From Deltaproteobacteria bacterium (GTDB lineage: Bacteria > Desulfobacterota > JACPFL01), in NCBI GenBank assembly GCA_016183025.1, contig JACPFL010000097.1, positions 1 through 33,400 of the forward strand: 33,400 bases of DNA. The letters are read 5' to 3'. The notes under the pieces were generated by a model. The model made no database searches. It was not told the origin of the DNA and worked only from the letters and a program-made list of their open reading frames with translations. Position numbers and translations under genes: made by a program. Of this stretch, positions 8,591 through 16,887 are shown in pieces (position 1 is the stretch's first letter; each line of letters starts with the position of its first letter).

Positions 8591-9577
8591 CTAGGAGCGC
8601 GGCAGATAACTCAGGTCCACCATCTCGGCGGCGTCGAACTTCTTCTCCCGCTCCAGCCACCCGTTGGCGATGATCAGCTCCACCAGGCGGTTGAGCGGCT
8701 CCACCTCGATCCGCGCATGGGCCTCGCGGTGGTAGTCCTGCAGGTTGAGGTAGATGGCCTCAGGCGTCCGCACGAGCTTCGCCTGGAGCAGGGCCCGCCG
8801 CCCCTCCCTGGGCTGCTCCAGGTAGTGGCTCGTCACGCGGACGAGGTCGCTCAGGAAGTCCCGGACCGGGCCCGGATGCTGGCGGAGGAAACGTTCGCTG
8901 AAGAAGACGAGCATGAGGTCGCGCTCGAAGGGGATGGCCTCCGTGCTCCGGAAGAGCTGGCGCACCCCGCCCTTCTGGAGCTCCGCCGCGTAGAACGGCT
9001 GGGGAAAGACCCCGGCGTCGATCTTCCGGGTCCGCAGGGCATTCCCCATCGCCGGAAATGGGATGACCACGAGCTTCACGTCGCGGTCCGGATCCAGCCC
9101 GGCCCCGCGGAGGGCCTGGCGGACGTACAGGTCCGTGGAGGACTTGTAGTCCACAATCCCGATGGTCTTGCCCCGGAGGTCGGCGGGCTGCCGGATCCCG
9201 GACTCCTCCAAGGTGAGCAGGGCCGACGAGAAGCCCTTCGGGCTCTCCTTGGAGAGGCTCGCCACGAGCTTGAGCGAGATCCCCTGGGCCCGGGCGAAGA
9301 TGGCGGTGAAGGCCGCCACCGTCCCGCCGTCGATCTGCCCGGCGATGAAGGCATTGAAGCGGTCGGTGTTGCCGCGGAACGGCACGAACTTCAGCGTGTA
9401 GGATTTCCCCTGGTTCGGGGTCAGGTCGGGCCGGGCCTTCATCAGCCAGAGCTGTTCCTCGGCCGCAAACCCGTGGCCCAGCCGCATCTCGACCGGCACC
9501 TCGCCCGCCAGGGCGGGCAGGCCCCAGGCCAGCAGCAACAGTCCCAGCGCCGTGAACCGCCATCCCCTCTTCCTCAT
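8591..9577 (-). CDS. ABC transporter substrate-binding protein (NitT/TauT/SsuA-like), copy A
   Basis: MRKRGWRFTALGLLLLAWGLPALAGEVPVEMRLGHGFAAEEQLWLMKARPDLTPNQGKSYTLKF...; signal peptide plus periplasmic fold. Confidence 0.88.
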   Translation of the reverse strand: MRKRGWRFTALGLLLLAWGLPALAGEVPVEMRLGHGFAAEEQLWLMKARPDLTPNQGKSYTLKFVPFRGNTDRFNAFIAGQIDGGTVAAFTAIFARAQGISLKLVASLSKESPKGFSSALLTLEESGIRQPADLRGKTIGIVDYKSSTDLYVRQALRGAGLDPDRDVKLVVIPFPAMGNALRTRKIDAGVFPQPFYAAELQKGGVRQLFRSTEAIPFERDLMLVFFSERFLRQHPGPVRDFLSDLVRVTSHYLEQPREGRRALLQAKLVRTPEAIYLNLQDYHREAHARIEVEPLNRLVELIIANGWLEREKKFDAAEMVDLSYLPRS

Positions 9578-9618
9578 CTCGCCTCCTCCGCGGCCGCGCC
9601 AGCATCTATCGAGGACGC

Positions 9619-10422
9619 TCATGGCGTCTCCGCCGCCACGCCAGGCACGTCCAGGCGGGACTTGAGCACCTCCTCCCGGAGGAGGTCCCAGATGGCATTG
9701 CGGTACGCGATGTACGGCTCCTGCTTCTTCACCTGGATGTCCCGCGGCCGCGGCAGCTTGATCTCCACGACCTCCTTGATCGTCCCTGGCCGCGCCGTGA
9801 GGACCAGGACCCGGTCCCCCAGGTAGATCGCCTCCTCGATGTCGTGCGTCACGAAGAGGACCGTCTTGCCCGTCTGCTCCCAGATCCGGTTGAGCTCCTC
9901 CTGCATCAGCTCCCGCGTCTGCGCGTCCAGGGATCCGAAGGGCTCGTCCATGAGCAGGACCCGGGGGTCGAAGGCCAGGACCCGGGCCAGGGCCACCCGC
10001 TGCTTCATCCCGCCGGAGAGCTCGTGCGGGTAAAGGTCCTTGAACGGGAGGAGTCCCACCATCTCGAGGTACCGCTCGGCCACCTCCAGCGCCTCCCCCC
10101 GTGGGCGCCCCTCGAGCTCGACCCCCCACAGGACGTTGCCCAGGGCGGTGCGCCAGGGGAAGAGGGCGAACTCCTGGAAGACCATCCCGCGGTCCCGGCC
10201 CGGGCCCCCGATCGCCCGGCCATTGACCAGCACCTCCCCTCCGCTCAGCTCCTCGAACCCTCCCAGGATGTGGAGCAGGGTGGACTTCCCGCAGCCGCTG
10301 GGCCCGACGATGGTGACGAACTCGCCCTCGCCCACGGAGAGGTTGAGGTTCTCCAGGGCGACGATCGGCGTCCCCCCTCGCTCGAAGGCCTTGCGCAGCC
10401 CCCGGATCTCCAAGAGCGCCAT
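9619..10422 (-). CDS. ABC transporter ATP-binding protein (NitT/TauT/SsuB type)
   Basis: [16 protein letters not shown] (Walker A), [32 protein letters not shown] (signature/Walker B). Confidence 0.95.
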   Translation of the reverse strand: MALLEIRGLRKAFERGGTPIVALENLNLSVGEGEFVTIVGPSGCGKSTLLHILGGFEELSGGEVLVNGRAIGGPGRDRGMVFQEFALFPWRTALGNVLWGVELEGRPRGEALEVAERYLEMVGLLPFKDLYPHELSGGMKQRVALARVLAFDPRVLLMDEPFGSLDAQTRELMQEELNRIWEQTGKTVLFVTHDIEEAIYLGDRVLVLTARPGTIKEVVEIKLPRPRDIQVKKQEPYIAYRNAIWDLLREEVLKSRLDVPGVAAETP

Positions 10423-10426
10423 GGCG

Positions 10427-11416
10427 CTATCGCGGCAGGTAGCTCAGGTCCACCAGGTCCCGGACGTTGATCCGCTTCCCCTTCTCCAGCCAGCCGTTGG
10501 CGATGATCATCTCCTGGAGCTTGGTCAGGGACTCCACGTCCACCCGGGCGTCCGGGGTCCGGTACCAGTCCGCCATCTCCAGGTAGATCTTCTCGGGGGT
10601 CCGGACCATCTTGGCGTCGAGGAGCGCCCGGCGCGCCTCCTGGTTCCGCTCGATGTAGAACTTGTTGACGAGGAGGTAGTCGCTCAGGAACGCCTCCACG
10701 ACCCTGCGCTGCTCCCGGAGGAACTTCTCGCTGAAGAAGATCTGCATCAGCTCCTCGTCGAAGGTGAAGGCGTACTTCGAGTCGAAGATGGCCCGGACCC
10801 CGCCCTTCCCCATCTCGGCGGCGTAGAAGGGCTGCGGGAAGACCCCCGCGTCGATCTTCCTCGTGCGCAGGGCGTTGCCCTGGGCCGGGAAAGCGACCAC
10901 CACGAGCTTGGCGTCCCGGTCCGGGTCGATCCCCTCCTTGCGGAGCGCCTCCCTGGCCCAGAGATCCGTCGCGGACTTGAAGTCCACGATCCCGATGGTC
11001 CTCCCGCGCAGGTCACTCACCCGCTGGATGCCGGAGTCCCCCGCGGCCAGAAAGGTCGTCCGGAAGCCCTGGAGGCTCTCCCGGCAGATGCTGGCCACGA
11101 TCTTCAGCGGCACCCCCTCGGACCGGGCGAAGATGGCCGTGAAGCCGGTCACCGTGCCGCCATCGATCTGCCCCGCCAGGAAGGCGTTGAAGCGGTCCGT
11201 GTTCCCCCGAAAGGGGGTGTAGCGCAGCGTGTAGGCCTTCCCCTGGTTCGGCGTCAGGTCGGGCCGGGCCTTCATCAGCCAGAGCTGCTCCTCCGCGGCG
11301 AACCCATGGCCGATCCGGATCTCCACGGGCGCCGCCGTGGCCAGGAACGGGGCTGCCATCGCCACCCCGGCCAGCACCACCGCCACCACCCAGATGCGCC
11401 AGCTCCCTGTTCCCAT
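10427..11416 (-). CDS. ABC transporter substrate-binding protein (NitT/TauT/SsuA-like), copy B
   Basis: MGTGSWRIWVVAVVLAGVAMAAPFLATAAPVEIRIGHGFAAEEQLWLMKARPDLTPNQGKAYTLRYTPFRGNTDRFNAFLAGQIDGGTV; close paralogue of 8591..9577. Confidence 0.88.
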   Translation of the reverse strand: MGTGSWRIWVVAVVLAGVAMAAPFLATAAPVEIRIGHGFAAEEQLWLMKARPDLTPNQGKAYTLRYTPFRGNTDRFNAFLAGQIDGGTVTGFTAIFARSEGVPLKIVASICRESLQGFRTTFLAAGDSGIQRVSDLRGRTIGIVDFKSATDLWAREALRKEGIDPDRDAKLVVVAFPAQGNALRTRKIDAGVFPQPFYAAEMGKGGVRAIFDSKYAFTFDEELMQIFFSEKFLREQRRVVEAFLSDYLLVNKFYIERNQEARRALLDAKMVRTPEKIYLEMADWYRTPDARVDVESLTKLQEMIIANGWLEKGKRINVRDLVDLSYLPR

Positions 11417-11492
11417 GATTCCCTCCGCGTCGGGGCCGCCGCCCGCACTCCGAGCCCTCAGGCCCTCCATCCGTGCCGCTGCCCTCGGCTGC

Positions 11493-12437
11493 CTAGAGGA
11501 GGTCCTCCCGCTTCAGGCGGGCCACGTTGGACTCGTCCACCACCACCGTGTCGATCTCCACGATCTTCGGCAGGGTCTTCCCGTTCAGGTGGTCCACCGC
11601 GGCCTCGACCGCCTTGCGCCCCCAGCTCTTGGGCTTGAGCGCGATGGTCATGGCCAGCTCGCCCTTGCGCACCGCCTCGATCGCGGGCGGCACACCGTTG
11701 AACCCCGTCACGAGCACCCCGGTCTTCTTCTGGGCCTTCACCGCCTGCACCGCCCCCAGCGCCAGCTCGTCGTTGGTCCCGTAAAGCATCGCCACGTCCG
11801 GGTGCGCTGTCAGGATGTCCTCGGCCAGCCGCAGCCCGTCTGCCCGCGTCAGCGGCGAGTGATGCCCCGCCACGACCTGCATCCCCGGCTGCCGCCCCAG
11901 CACCTCCTTGTACCCGCGCTCCATCTCCTGCGCGAACGACGCCCCGGCCGGCCCCAGCAGCATCCCGACCTTCCCCCGTCCCTTGAGCCGTTCCACGGTC
12001 CACCGGCCGATCCGCCGCCCCTGCTCCACCCAGTCCGACCCCACAAACGCCACCTGATGCTTCGGGTCCACCGACCGCGCCACGCTCAAGATCGGGATCC
12101 GCGCCGCCCGCGACGCCTCGTACGCCGGCACCGCCCCCGTTGCCGTGATCGGCGAGATCAGGATCAGGTCCACCTTCCGCTGGATCAGGTCCTGCGCCCC
12201 GTCCAGCTGCCGCACCTGGTCCTCCTCCGCCCGCACCACCCGCAGCTCCACCTGCAGCTCCCGCGCCCGCTCCCGCATCCCCTGCTCCATCGCGATGTAG
12301 AAGGGGTTCGTGGAGGAGGCCAGGGAGACCCCCACCGTGAACTTCCGCTGGGCCCCGCCCCGTCCAGCCACCAATGTCCCCATGACGAGCCCCAGACCGA
12401 GCACCGCCCCGAGTGTCAGCATAGTCGGTCGCTTCAT
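11493..12437 (-). CDS. Sugar-type (RbsB-like) ABC transporter substrate-binding protein
   Basis: MKRPTMLTLGAVLGLGLVMGTLVAGRGGAQRKFTVGVSLASSTNPFYIAMEQGMRERARELQVELRVV...DVAMLYGTNDELALGAVQAV; periplasmic binding protein type 1 fold. Confidence 0.92.
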   Translation of the reverse strand: MKRPTMLTLGAVLGLGLVMGTLVAGRGGAQRKFTVGVSLASSTNPFYIAMEQGMRERARELQVELRVVRAEEDQVRQLDGAQDLIQRKVDLILISPITATGAVPAYEASRAARIPILSVARSVDPKHQVAFVGSDWVEQGRRIGRWTVERLKGRGKVGMLLGPAGASFAQEMERGYKEVLGRQPGMQVVAGHHSPLTRADGLRLAEDILTAHPDVAMLYGTNDELALGAVQAVKAQKKTGVLVTGFNGVPPAIEAVRKGELAMTIALKPKSWGRKAVEAAVDHLNGKTLPKIVEIDTVVVDESNVARLKREDLL

Positions 12438-12470
12438 CGTCGCCCCTCCCTTCTCCGGTCCATCTCTCGT

Positions 12471-12502
12471 CCCTGTCTCTTCACGTCTCTGTCCCGTCAC
12501 GT
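12471..12502. repeat. Imperfect 16-bp tandem repeat between permease and binding-protein genes
   Basis: CCCTGTCTCTTCACGT / CTCTGTCCCGTCACGT, 13/16 identical and directly adjacent. Confidence 0.6.
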
Positions 12503-12557
12503 CCCCGCCTCGCCCCCCTGGCCGGGGCCTGGCCCTTTGCTCCCCTGATGTTCGCCG

Positions 12558-13484
12558 TCACGTCCGCTGCCGGAGCACCTCCAGCGAGGCGGCCCCGATG
12601 AACACCACGCCCACCACCACCTGCTGCCAGTACGAGTGTACGTCCAAGAGGTTGAGCCCGTTCTGCAGGAAGCCGATGAGCAGCACGCCGAGGATCGTCC
12701 CGCCCAACCCCCCCTCACCTCCTCGCAAGGACGCCCCGCCCAGCACGACCGCCGCGATCGCGAACAGCTCCATGAACACGCCGACTGTGGGCTGGCCCGA
12801 GCGCACCCGTGCCGCCACGATCAACCCTCCCATCGCGGCCAGGAGTCCCGAGATGACATAGGTGGCCGTCACGACCCGGTCCACCTTGATGCCCGCCAGC
12901 CGGGCCGCCTCGCGGTTGCCGCCCACGGCATAGACCTTGAGCCCGAACGGCGTAAACCGGAGCAGGACCAACATCACCAGGAAGGCCGCGGCGGTGACCA
13001 GCACCGCGATCGGCACCCCGGCCACCGTGCCCGTGCCCAGGTAGGCGAACTCCTCCGGGACCGTGGCCACCGTGGCACCCCCCGTGATCGCCAGGGCAAG
13101 GCCCCGGGCCACCACGAGGGTCCCCAGGGTGGCGATGAACGGGGAGACCAGGAGCTTGCTCACCAGCAGCCCATTGGCCAGCCCGAAGAGAATGCCTGTC
13201 AGGAGGCCCCCCAGCAGGCCCACGGCGAAGCTCACTTCGGACATGACGAGCGCTGCCAGAGAGCCGGCGAGGGCCAGCAGGGATCCCACCGAGAGGTCGA
13301 ACCCGCCCCCGATGATGACAAAGGTCATGCCGATGGAGACGATGGCCAGGACCGAGGCCTGGTACAGGACGTTCCGGAAGTTGGCCACGGTGAGAAAGTG
13401 CTCGTTGAGCACCGAGAGGACGACCAGGAGGAGCAGCAGGGTGGCGGGGAGGTAGTATCGGTGCCACTGCCGGATCCCCTTCAT
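12558..13484 (-). CDS. Sugar-type (RbsC-like) ABC transporter permease
   Basis: MKGIRQWHRYYLPATLLLLLVVLSVLNEHFLTVANFRNVLYQASVLAIVSIGMTFVIIGGGFDLSVGSLLALAG...; ATGA overlap with the ATPase stop. Confidence 0.94.
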   Translation of the reverse strand: MKGIRQWHRYYLPATLLLLLVVLSVLNEHFLTVANFRNVLYQASVLAIVSIGMTFVIIGGGFDLSVGSLLALAGSLAALVMSEVSFAVGLLGGLLTGILFGLANGLLVSKLLVSPFIATLGTLVVARGLALAITGGATVATVPEEFAYLGTGTVAGVPIAVLVTAAAFLVMLVLLRFTPFGLKVYAVGGNREAARLAGIKVDRVVTATYVISGLLAAMGGLIVAARVRSGQPTVGVFMELFAIAAVVLGGASLRGGEGGLGGTILGVLLIGFLQNGLNLLDVHSYWQQVVVGVVFIGAASLEVLRQRT

Positions 13485-14989
13485 GCCGGCCTGTCCGTCC
13501 CCAGACCGGCTGCGCAGCGCAGGATGGCCTCCTGGGAGGTCGCCCGGGATTGCAGTTCCCCGGCGAGGATCCCCTGGCGCATCACCAGCACCCGGTCGGC
13601 AGCGCCCAGGACCTCGGGGAGCTCCGAGGAGGCCACCAGGACCGACCCTCCCTGCTGCACGAACCGCCCGACGAGGCGGTGGATCTCGGCCTTGGTGCCG
13701 ACGTCGATCCCATGGGTCGGCTCATCGAGGGCCAGGAGGGAGGCGTCGGTGGCCAGCATCCGCGCCATGAGCACCTTCTGCTGATTCCCGCCGCTGAGGT
13801 GCCCCACCGGGGTCGTGAGGCTGGGTGTCTTCACCCCCAGCACGCGGACGAAGCCGGCAGCAAGCCGGGCCATCCGCTGCCGGGAGAGGAACCCGAACCG
13901 GGTCACCTTCCCCAGGCAGGCCAGCGCGATGTTCTCCTGTACCGACAGGGTGGGGATGATCCCCTCCTCCTTCCGGTCCTCGGGGACGTACCCCATGCCG
14001 CGTTCGAGCGCCTCATGGGGCGCCCGGATCTCGACGGGTTCGCCCCCCAGCCGGAGGCGGCGCTCGGGCACCTGGCGTGCGCCGTAGAGGGCCTTGAGCA
14101 CCTCCGAGCACCCGGCCCCCAGGAGCCCGGTGAGGGCGACGACCTCCCCTTGACGCAGCGAGAATCGGAGCGCCGGCTGCCCCTCACGGAGCCGGAGCGC
14201 GTCCACCGCGAGCCGCTCGCCCCCCGGCGCGCACTCCACCCGAGGATAGACCTCCTGCAGCTCTCGCCCGACGATCAGCCGGATCAGCCGCCCCGCCGTG
14301 AGCGCCCGCACCGGCTCCGCCCCCACGACCCGGCCGTCCCGGAGCACCGTGACCCGGTCGGCCAGGGCGAGGACCTCGTCCACCTTGTGCGAGACGAAGA
14401 CCACGGCCACGCCCTCATCCCGGAGCTTGCGGATCAGGCCAAACAGGGCCTCGATCTCCCGGGGGACCAGCGAGGCGGTCGGCTCGTCCATGACCAGGAC
14501 CCGGGCCTCGGTGGCCAGCGCCTTGGCGATCTCCACGATCTGCTTCTCGGCCACGGTGAGGGAGCGGATCGGCCGGTCCGGATCCAGCTCGACCTGCAGG
14601 CGGGCCAGGATCTCGCCCGCTCGGCGCCGGCGAGCCAGCCGGTCCACGATGCTGAGCCCGAAGACCCGGCGGAGGGGCGGGCGGCCGAGGAGGATATTGG
14701 CCGCCACCGACTGAGCAGAAATGAGCTGGGGGTCCTGATAGATGGTCGCGATGCCCCGGGTGTAGGCATCGGCGGGCGTCCGGAGCTCGACCGGACGCCC
14801 GCCCACGGAAATCCGACCTGCATCCGGGCGCGCGGCCCCGCCCAGGACGCGCACGAGGGTGCTCTTGCCCGCCCCGTTTTCGCCGACCAGCGCGTGCACC
14901 TCCCCTTGATCCAGGTCAAAGTCCACCCGATCCAGGGCCTGCACCCCGCCATAACGCTTGGAGATCTCCTGCAGCGAGATCACCGGCAT
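13481..14989 (-). CDS. Sugar-type (RbsA-like) ABC transporter ATP-binding protein, tandem ATPase
   Basis: MPVISLQEISKRYGGVQALDRVDFDLDQGEVHALVGENGAGKSTLVRVLGG...LSGGNQQKVLMARMLATDASLLALDEPTHGIDVG. Confidence 0.95.
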   Translation of the reverse strand: MPVISLQEISKRYGGVQALDRVDFDLDQGEVHALVGENGAGKSTLVRVLGGAARPDAGRISVGGRPVELRTPADAYTRGIATIYQDPQLISAQSVAANILLGRPPLRRVFGLSIVDRLARRRRAGEILARLQVELDPDRPIRSLTVAEKQIVEIAKALATEARVLVMDEPTASLVPREIEALFGLIRKLRDEGVAVVFVSHKVDEVLALADRVTVLRDGRVVGAEPVRALTAGRLIRLIVGRELQEVYPRVECAPGGERLAVDALRLREGQPALRFSLRQGEVVALTGLLGAGCSEVLKALYGARQVPERRLRLGGEPVEIRAPHEALERGMGYVPEDRKEEGIIPTLSVQENIALACLGKVTRFGFLSRQRMARLAAGFVRVLGVKTPSLTTPVGHLSGGNQQKVLMARMLATDASLLALDEPTHGIDVGTKAEIHRLVGRFVQQGGSVLVASSELPEVLGAADRVLVMRQGILAGELQSRATSQEAILRCAAGLGTDRPA

Positions 14990-14998
14990 GGCGCCAGT

Positions 14999-15027
14999 TG
15001 CATAACACAGGCCCCTGGGGCTGTCAA
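14999..15027 (-). promoter_or_regulatory. Predicted sigma70-type promoter of the RbsA-like operon
   Basis: Minus strand TTGACA (15027-15022), 17-nt spacer containing GCCCCAGGGGC, then TGT-TATGCA (extended -10; 15004-14999). Ends only 9 nt before the ATG at 14989. Confidence 0.55.
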
Positions 15028-15154
15028 ACCGTTCAGGCCTGCGCCTGTCAGGCGACAGCCAGCGGGGGAAGATTTTTGAGACAGGGTTCTCAGATTATCT
15101 GGGCCAGAGATCAGCCGAGGGGTCAGTCGCCAAGAAGCCAACGGGCGCGTGCCG

Positions 15155-16201
15155 TCACTCGATGACCTCCCAGTCCTTCTGGTACCGGTCGAGCTGCGCG
15201 ACCGTATACGCGTCCAGGGGGTGCTCCCGCTCCGGGACCTCCACCTGCTTCTCCTCGCCGCACAGGGCGGTGGTGAAGTAGCGCTGGCCGGTGTCGTTGA
15301 TCATCACCACGATCCGCCGCAGCTCCGGGTGCCGGCCGGCCAGCTTCAGCGCGGCCGCCACATTGCAGCCGGAGGAGATCCCGCAGAAGACCCCCTCCTC
15401 CCGGGCCAGGCGGCGGGCCATCGTCACAGACTCCTCGGTGGTCGTGGTGATGATCCCCGTGAGCTGGGAGAGGTCCAGGTCCCGCGGGACGAAGCCGTCG
15501 CCGATCCCCTCGATCCCGTGGGGGCCCCAGCGGCGGTGGGCCAGGATGGGGCACTCCGCCGGCTCGACCGCGTACAGGCGGACCTTCGGGTTCTGCTCGC
15601 GCAGGTACCGGCCGACCCCCGTGATGCAGCCGCCCGTCCCCTGCGAGGCCACAAAGGCGTCCACCCGCCCCTCGGACTGCTCCCAGATCTCCGGCCCGGT
15701 CGTCCGGTAGTGGGCGGCGATGTTGTCCGGGTTCGTGAACTGGCTCGGGACCCAGTAGGCCTGGGGGTCCCTGGCCCGGATCTCTTCGAGGCGCTGCAGG
15801 GAGAGGTCCACGTCGCTCTCCCCGCCCTTCGTGAAGACGAGCTCCGCCCCATAGGCGCGCATGAGCTTCTTCCGCTCCTCGCTCATCCCCTCGGGCATGA
15901 CCACGACGCAGCGGTATCCCTTGATCGCGGCCACGAAGGCACAGGCCGTGCCGGCATTGCCGGTGGAGCACTCCAGGACGGTCATCCCGGGCCTCAGCTC
16001 TCCCCGGCGCTCGGCCTCACCGATCATGTGCAGGTAGATCCGATCCTTCAGACTGCCGGACGGGCTGAACCACTCGACCTTCCCCATGACCTCGGGCCTC
16101 ACGCCCCCGGTCACTCGGTTGAGCCGGACGAGCGGGGTCCGCCCGATCGCCTCGAACAGGTTCTCACAGTACCGTCTGTTCCGGTCCCACCCGATGCTCA
16201 T
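15155..16201 (-). CDS. PLP-dependent cysteine synthase / cystathionine beta-synthase family protein
   Basis: IGRTPLVRLNRVTGGVRPEVMGKVEWFSPSGSLKDRIYLHMI...STGNAGTACAFVAAIKGY...GTGGCITGVGRYLRE...GISSGCNVAAALKLA. Confidence 0.93.
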   Translation of the reverse strand: MSIGWDRNRRYCENLFEAIGRTPLVRLNRVTGGVRPEVMGKVEWFSPSGSLKDRIYLHMIGEAERRGELRPGMTVLECSTGNAGTACAFVAAIKGYRCVVVMPEGMSEERKKLMRAYGAELVFTKGGESDVDLSLQRLEEIRARDPQAYWVPSQFTNPDNIAAHYRTTGPEIWEQSEGRVDAFVASQGTGGCITGVGRYLREQNPKVRLYAVEPAECPILAHRRWGPHGIEGIGDGFVPRDLDLSQLTGIITTTTEESVTMARRLAREEGVFCGISSGCNVAAALKLAGRHPELRRIVVMINDTGQRYFTTALCGEEKQVEVPEREHPLDAYTVAQLDRYQKDWEVIE

Positions 16202-16395
16202 CCGCTCCCTCCTGTGCTCCCCGCCGCCGGCTTCAGCCAGTAGTTATGCGCCCCACCACCTATGCGACGGATTTTCCACGTTAGCGCCAGGCGCTTCCCG
16301 GCTGCGGCACAGTCACGAAGATACAGGTTGATCAGGGTCTGATAGGGAATCCCACACTCCTGCGAGAGGGCCTTGAAGTACCTGATGGTCTGTTC
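16198..16395 (-). pseudogene. C-terminal remnant of a BrnA/CopG-like antitoxin
   Basis: Minus frame reads EQTIRYFKALSQECGIPYQTLINLYLRDCAAAGKRLALTWK..., like the ribbon-helix-helix-type antitoxin C-terminus (YFK.L..E.GIPYQ.LINLYLRD.), with no N-terminal half. Confidence 0.6.
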
Positions 16396-16514
16396 ACGAG
16401 GAGGTCGCTATTCCTGATCGTGGCCCACCCCATCTGGGGTACAGTCCTAACCTCGTGGCCAACGATGTCTCTCGCGAGCCGCCGGTCAACGCAATCGTCC
16501 AGGAGAACCCTCAC
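16332..16514 (-). pseudogene. Truncated DUF5615-like (PIN-like) toxin
   Basis: MRVLLDDCVDRRLARDIVGHEVRTVPQMGWATIRNSDLLV matches the usual N-terminus; then switches into unrelated sequence (the antitoxin remnant in another frame). ATGA overlap with the DUF433 gene. Confidence 0.7.
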
Positions 16515-16723
16515 GACGCAGAGGCGACCATGCGAGCTTTCGCTTCCTCAAGGAAGGCGATCACCTGTTCCCGTTTCACGGTGGGAAAGCCTTCGAGGAA
16601 ATCGTCGATTGTCTCCCCCCCCTCAAGGTAGTCGAGCAGCGTCTGCACCGGCACCCGGGTGCCGGTGAACACGGGGGTACCCCCTAGGATGTCGGGCGAG
16701 CACGTGATAATTGGCTGATTCAT
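16511..16723 (-). CDS. DUF433 family antitoxin
   Basis: MNQPIITCSPDILGGTPVFTGTRVPVQTLLDYLEGGETIDDFLEGFPTVKREQVIAFLEEAKARMVASAS; canonical DUF433. Confidence 0.9.
   Translation of the reverse strand: MNQPIITCSPDILGGTPVFTGTRVPVQTLLDYLEGGETIDDFLEGFPTVKREQVIAFLEEAKARMVASAS
16646..16667. repeat. 22-bp perfect palindrome within the DUF433 coding region
   Basis: CACCGGCACCC|GGGTGCCGGTG. Confidence 0.85.
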
Positions 16724-16774
16724 GAGAAGTAGGTTACGCCATGAAGCCTGATCCATCAAGCGGCATCTAGACAT

Positions 16775-16786
16775 TATGACTTCCGC
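16775..16786 (+). repeat. Left subterminal inverted repeat of the IS
   Basis: TATGACTTCCGC; reverse complement of the right repeat is TATGACTCCCGC (11/12). Confidence 0.75.
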
Positions 16787-16887
16787 GTGGAAAGGCTGAC
16801 CCCCGGCTCATCACGCGGGTTAGCCTAGGGAGGCCAGAGCCGCCATGTGCTCTCGGCACATTCCACACACAAGCACGGAGGTCAGCC

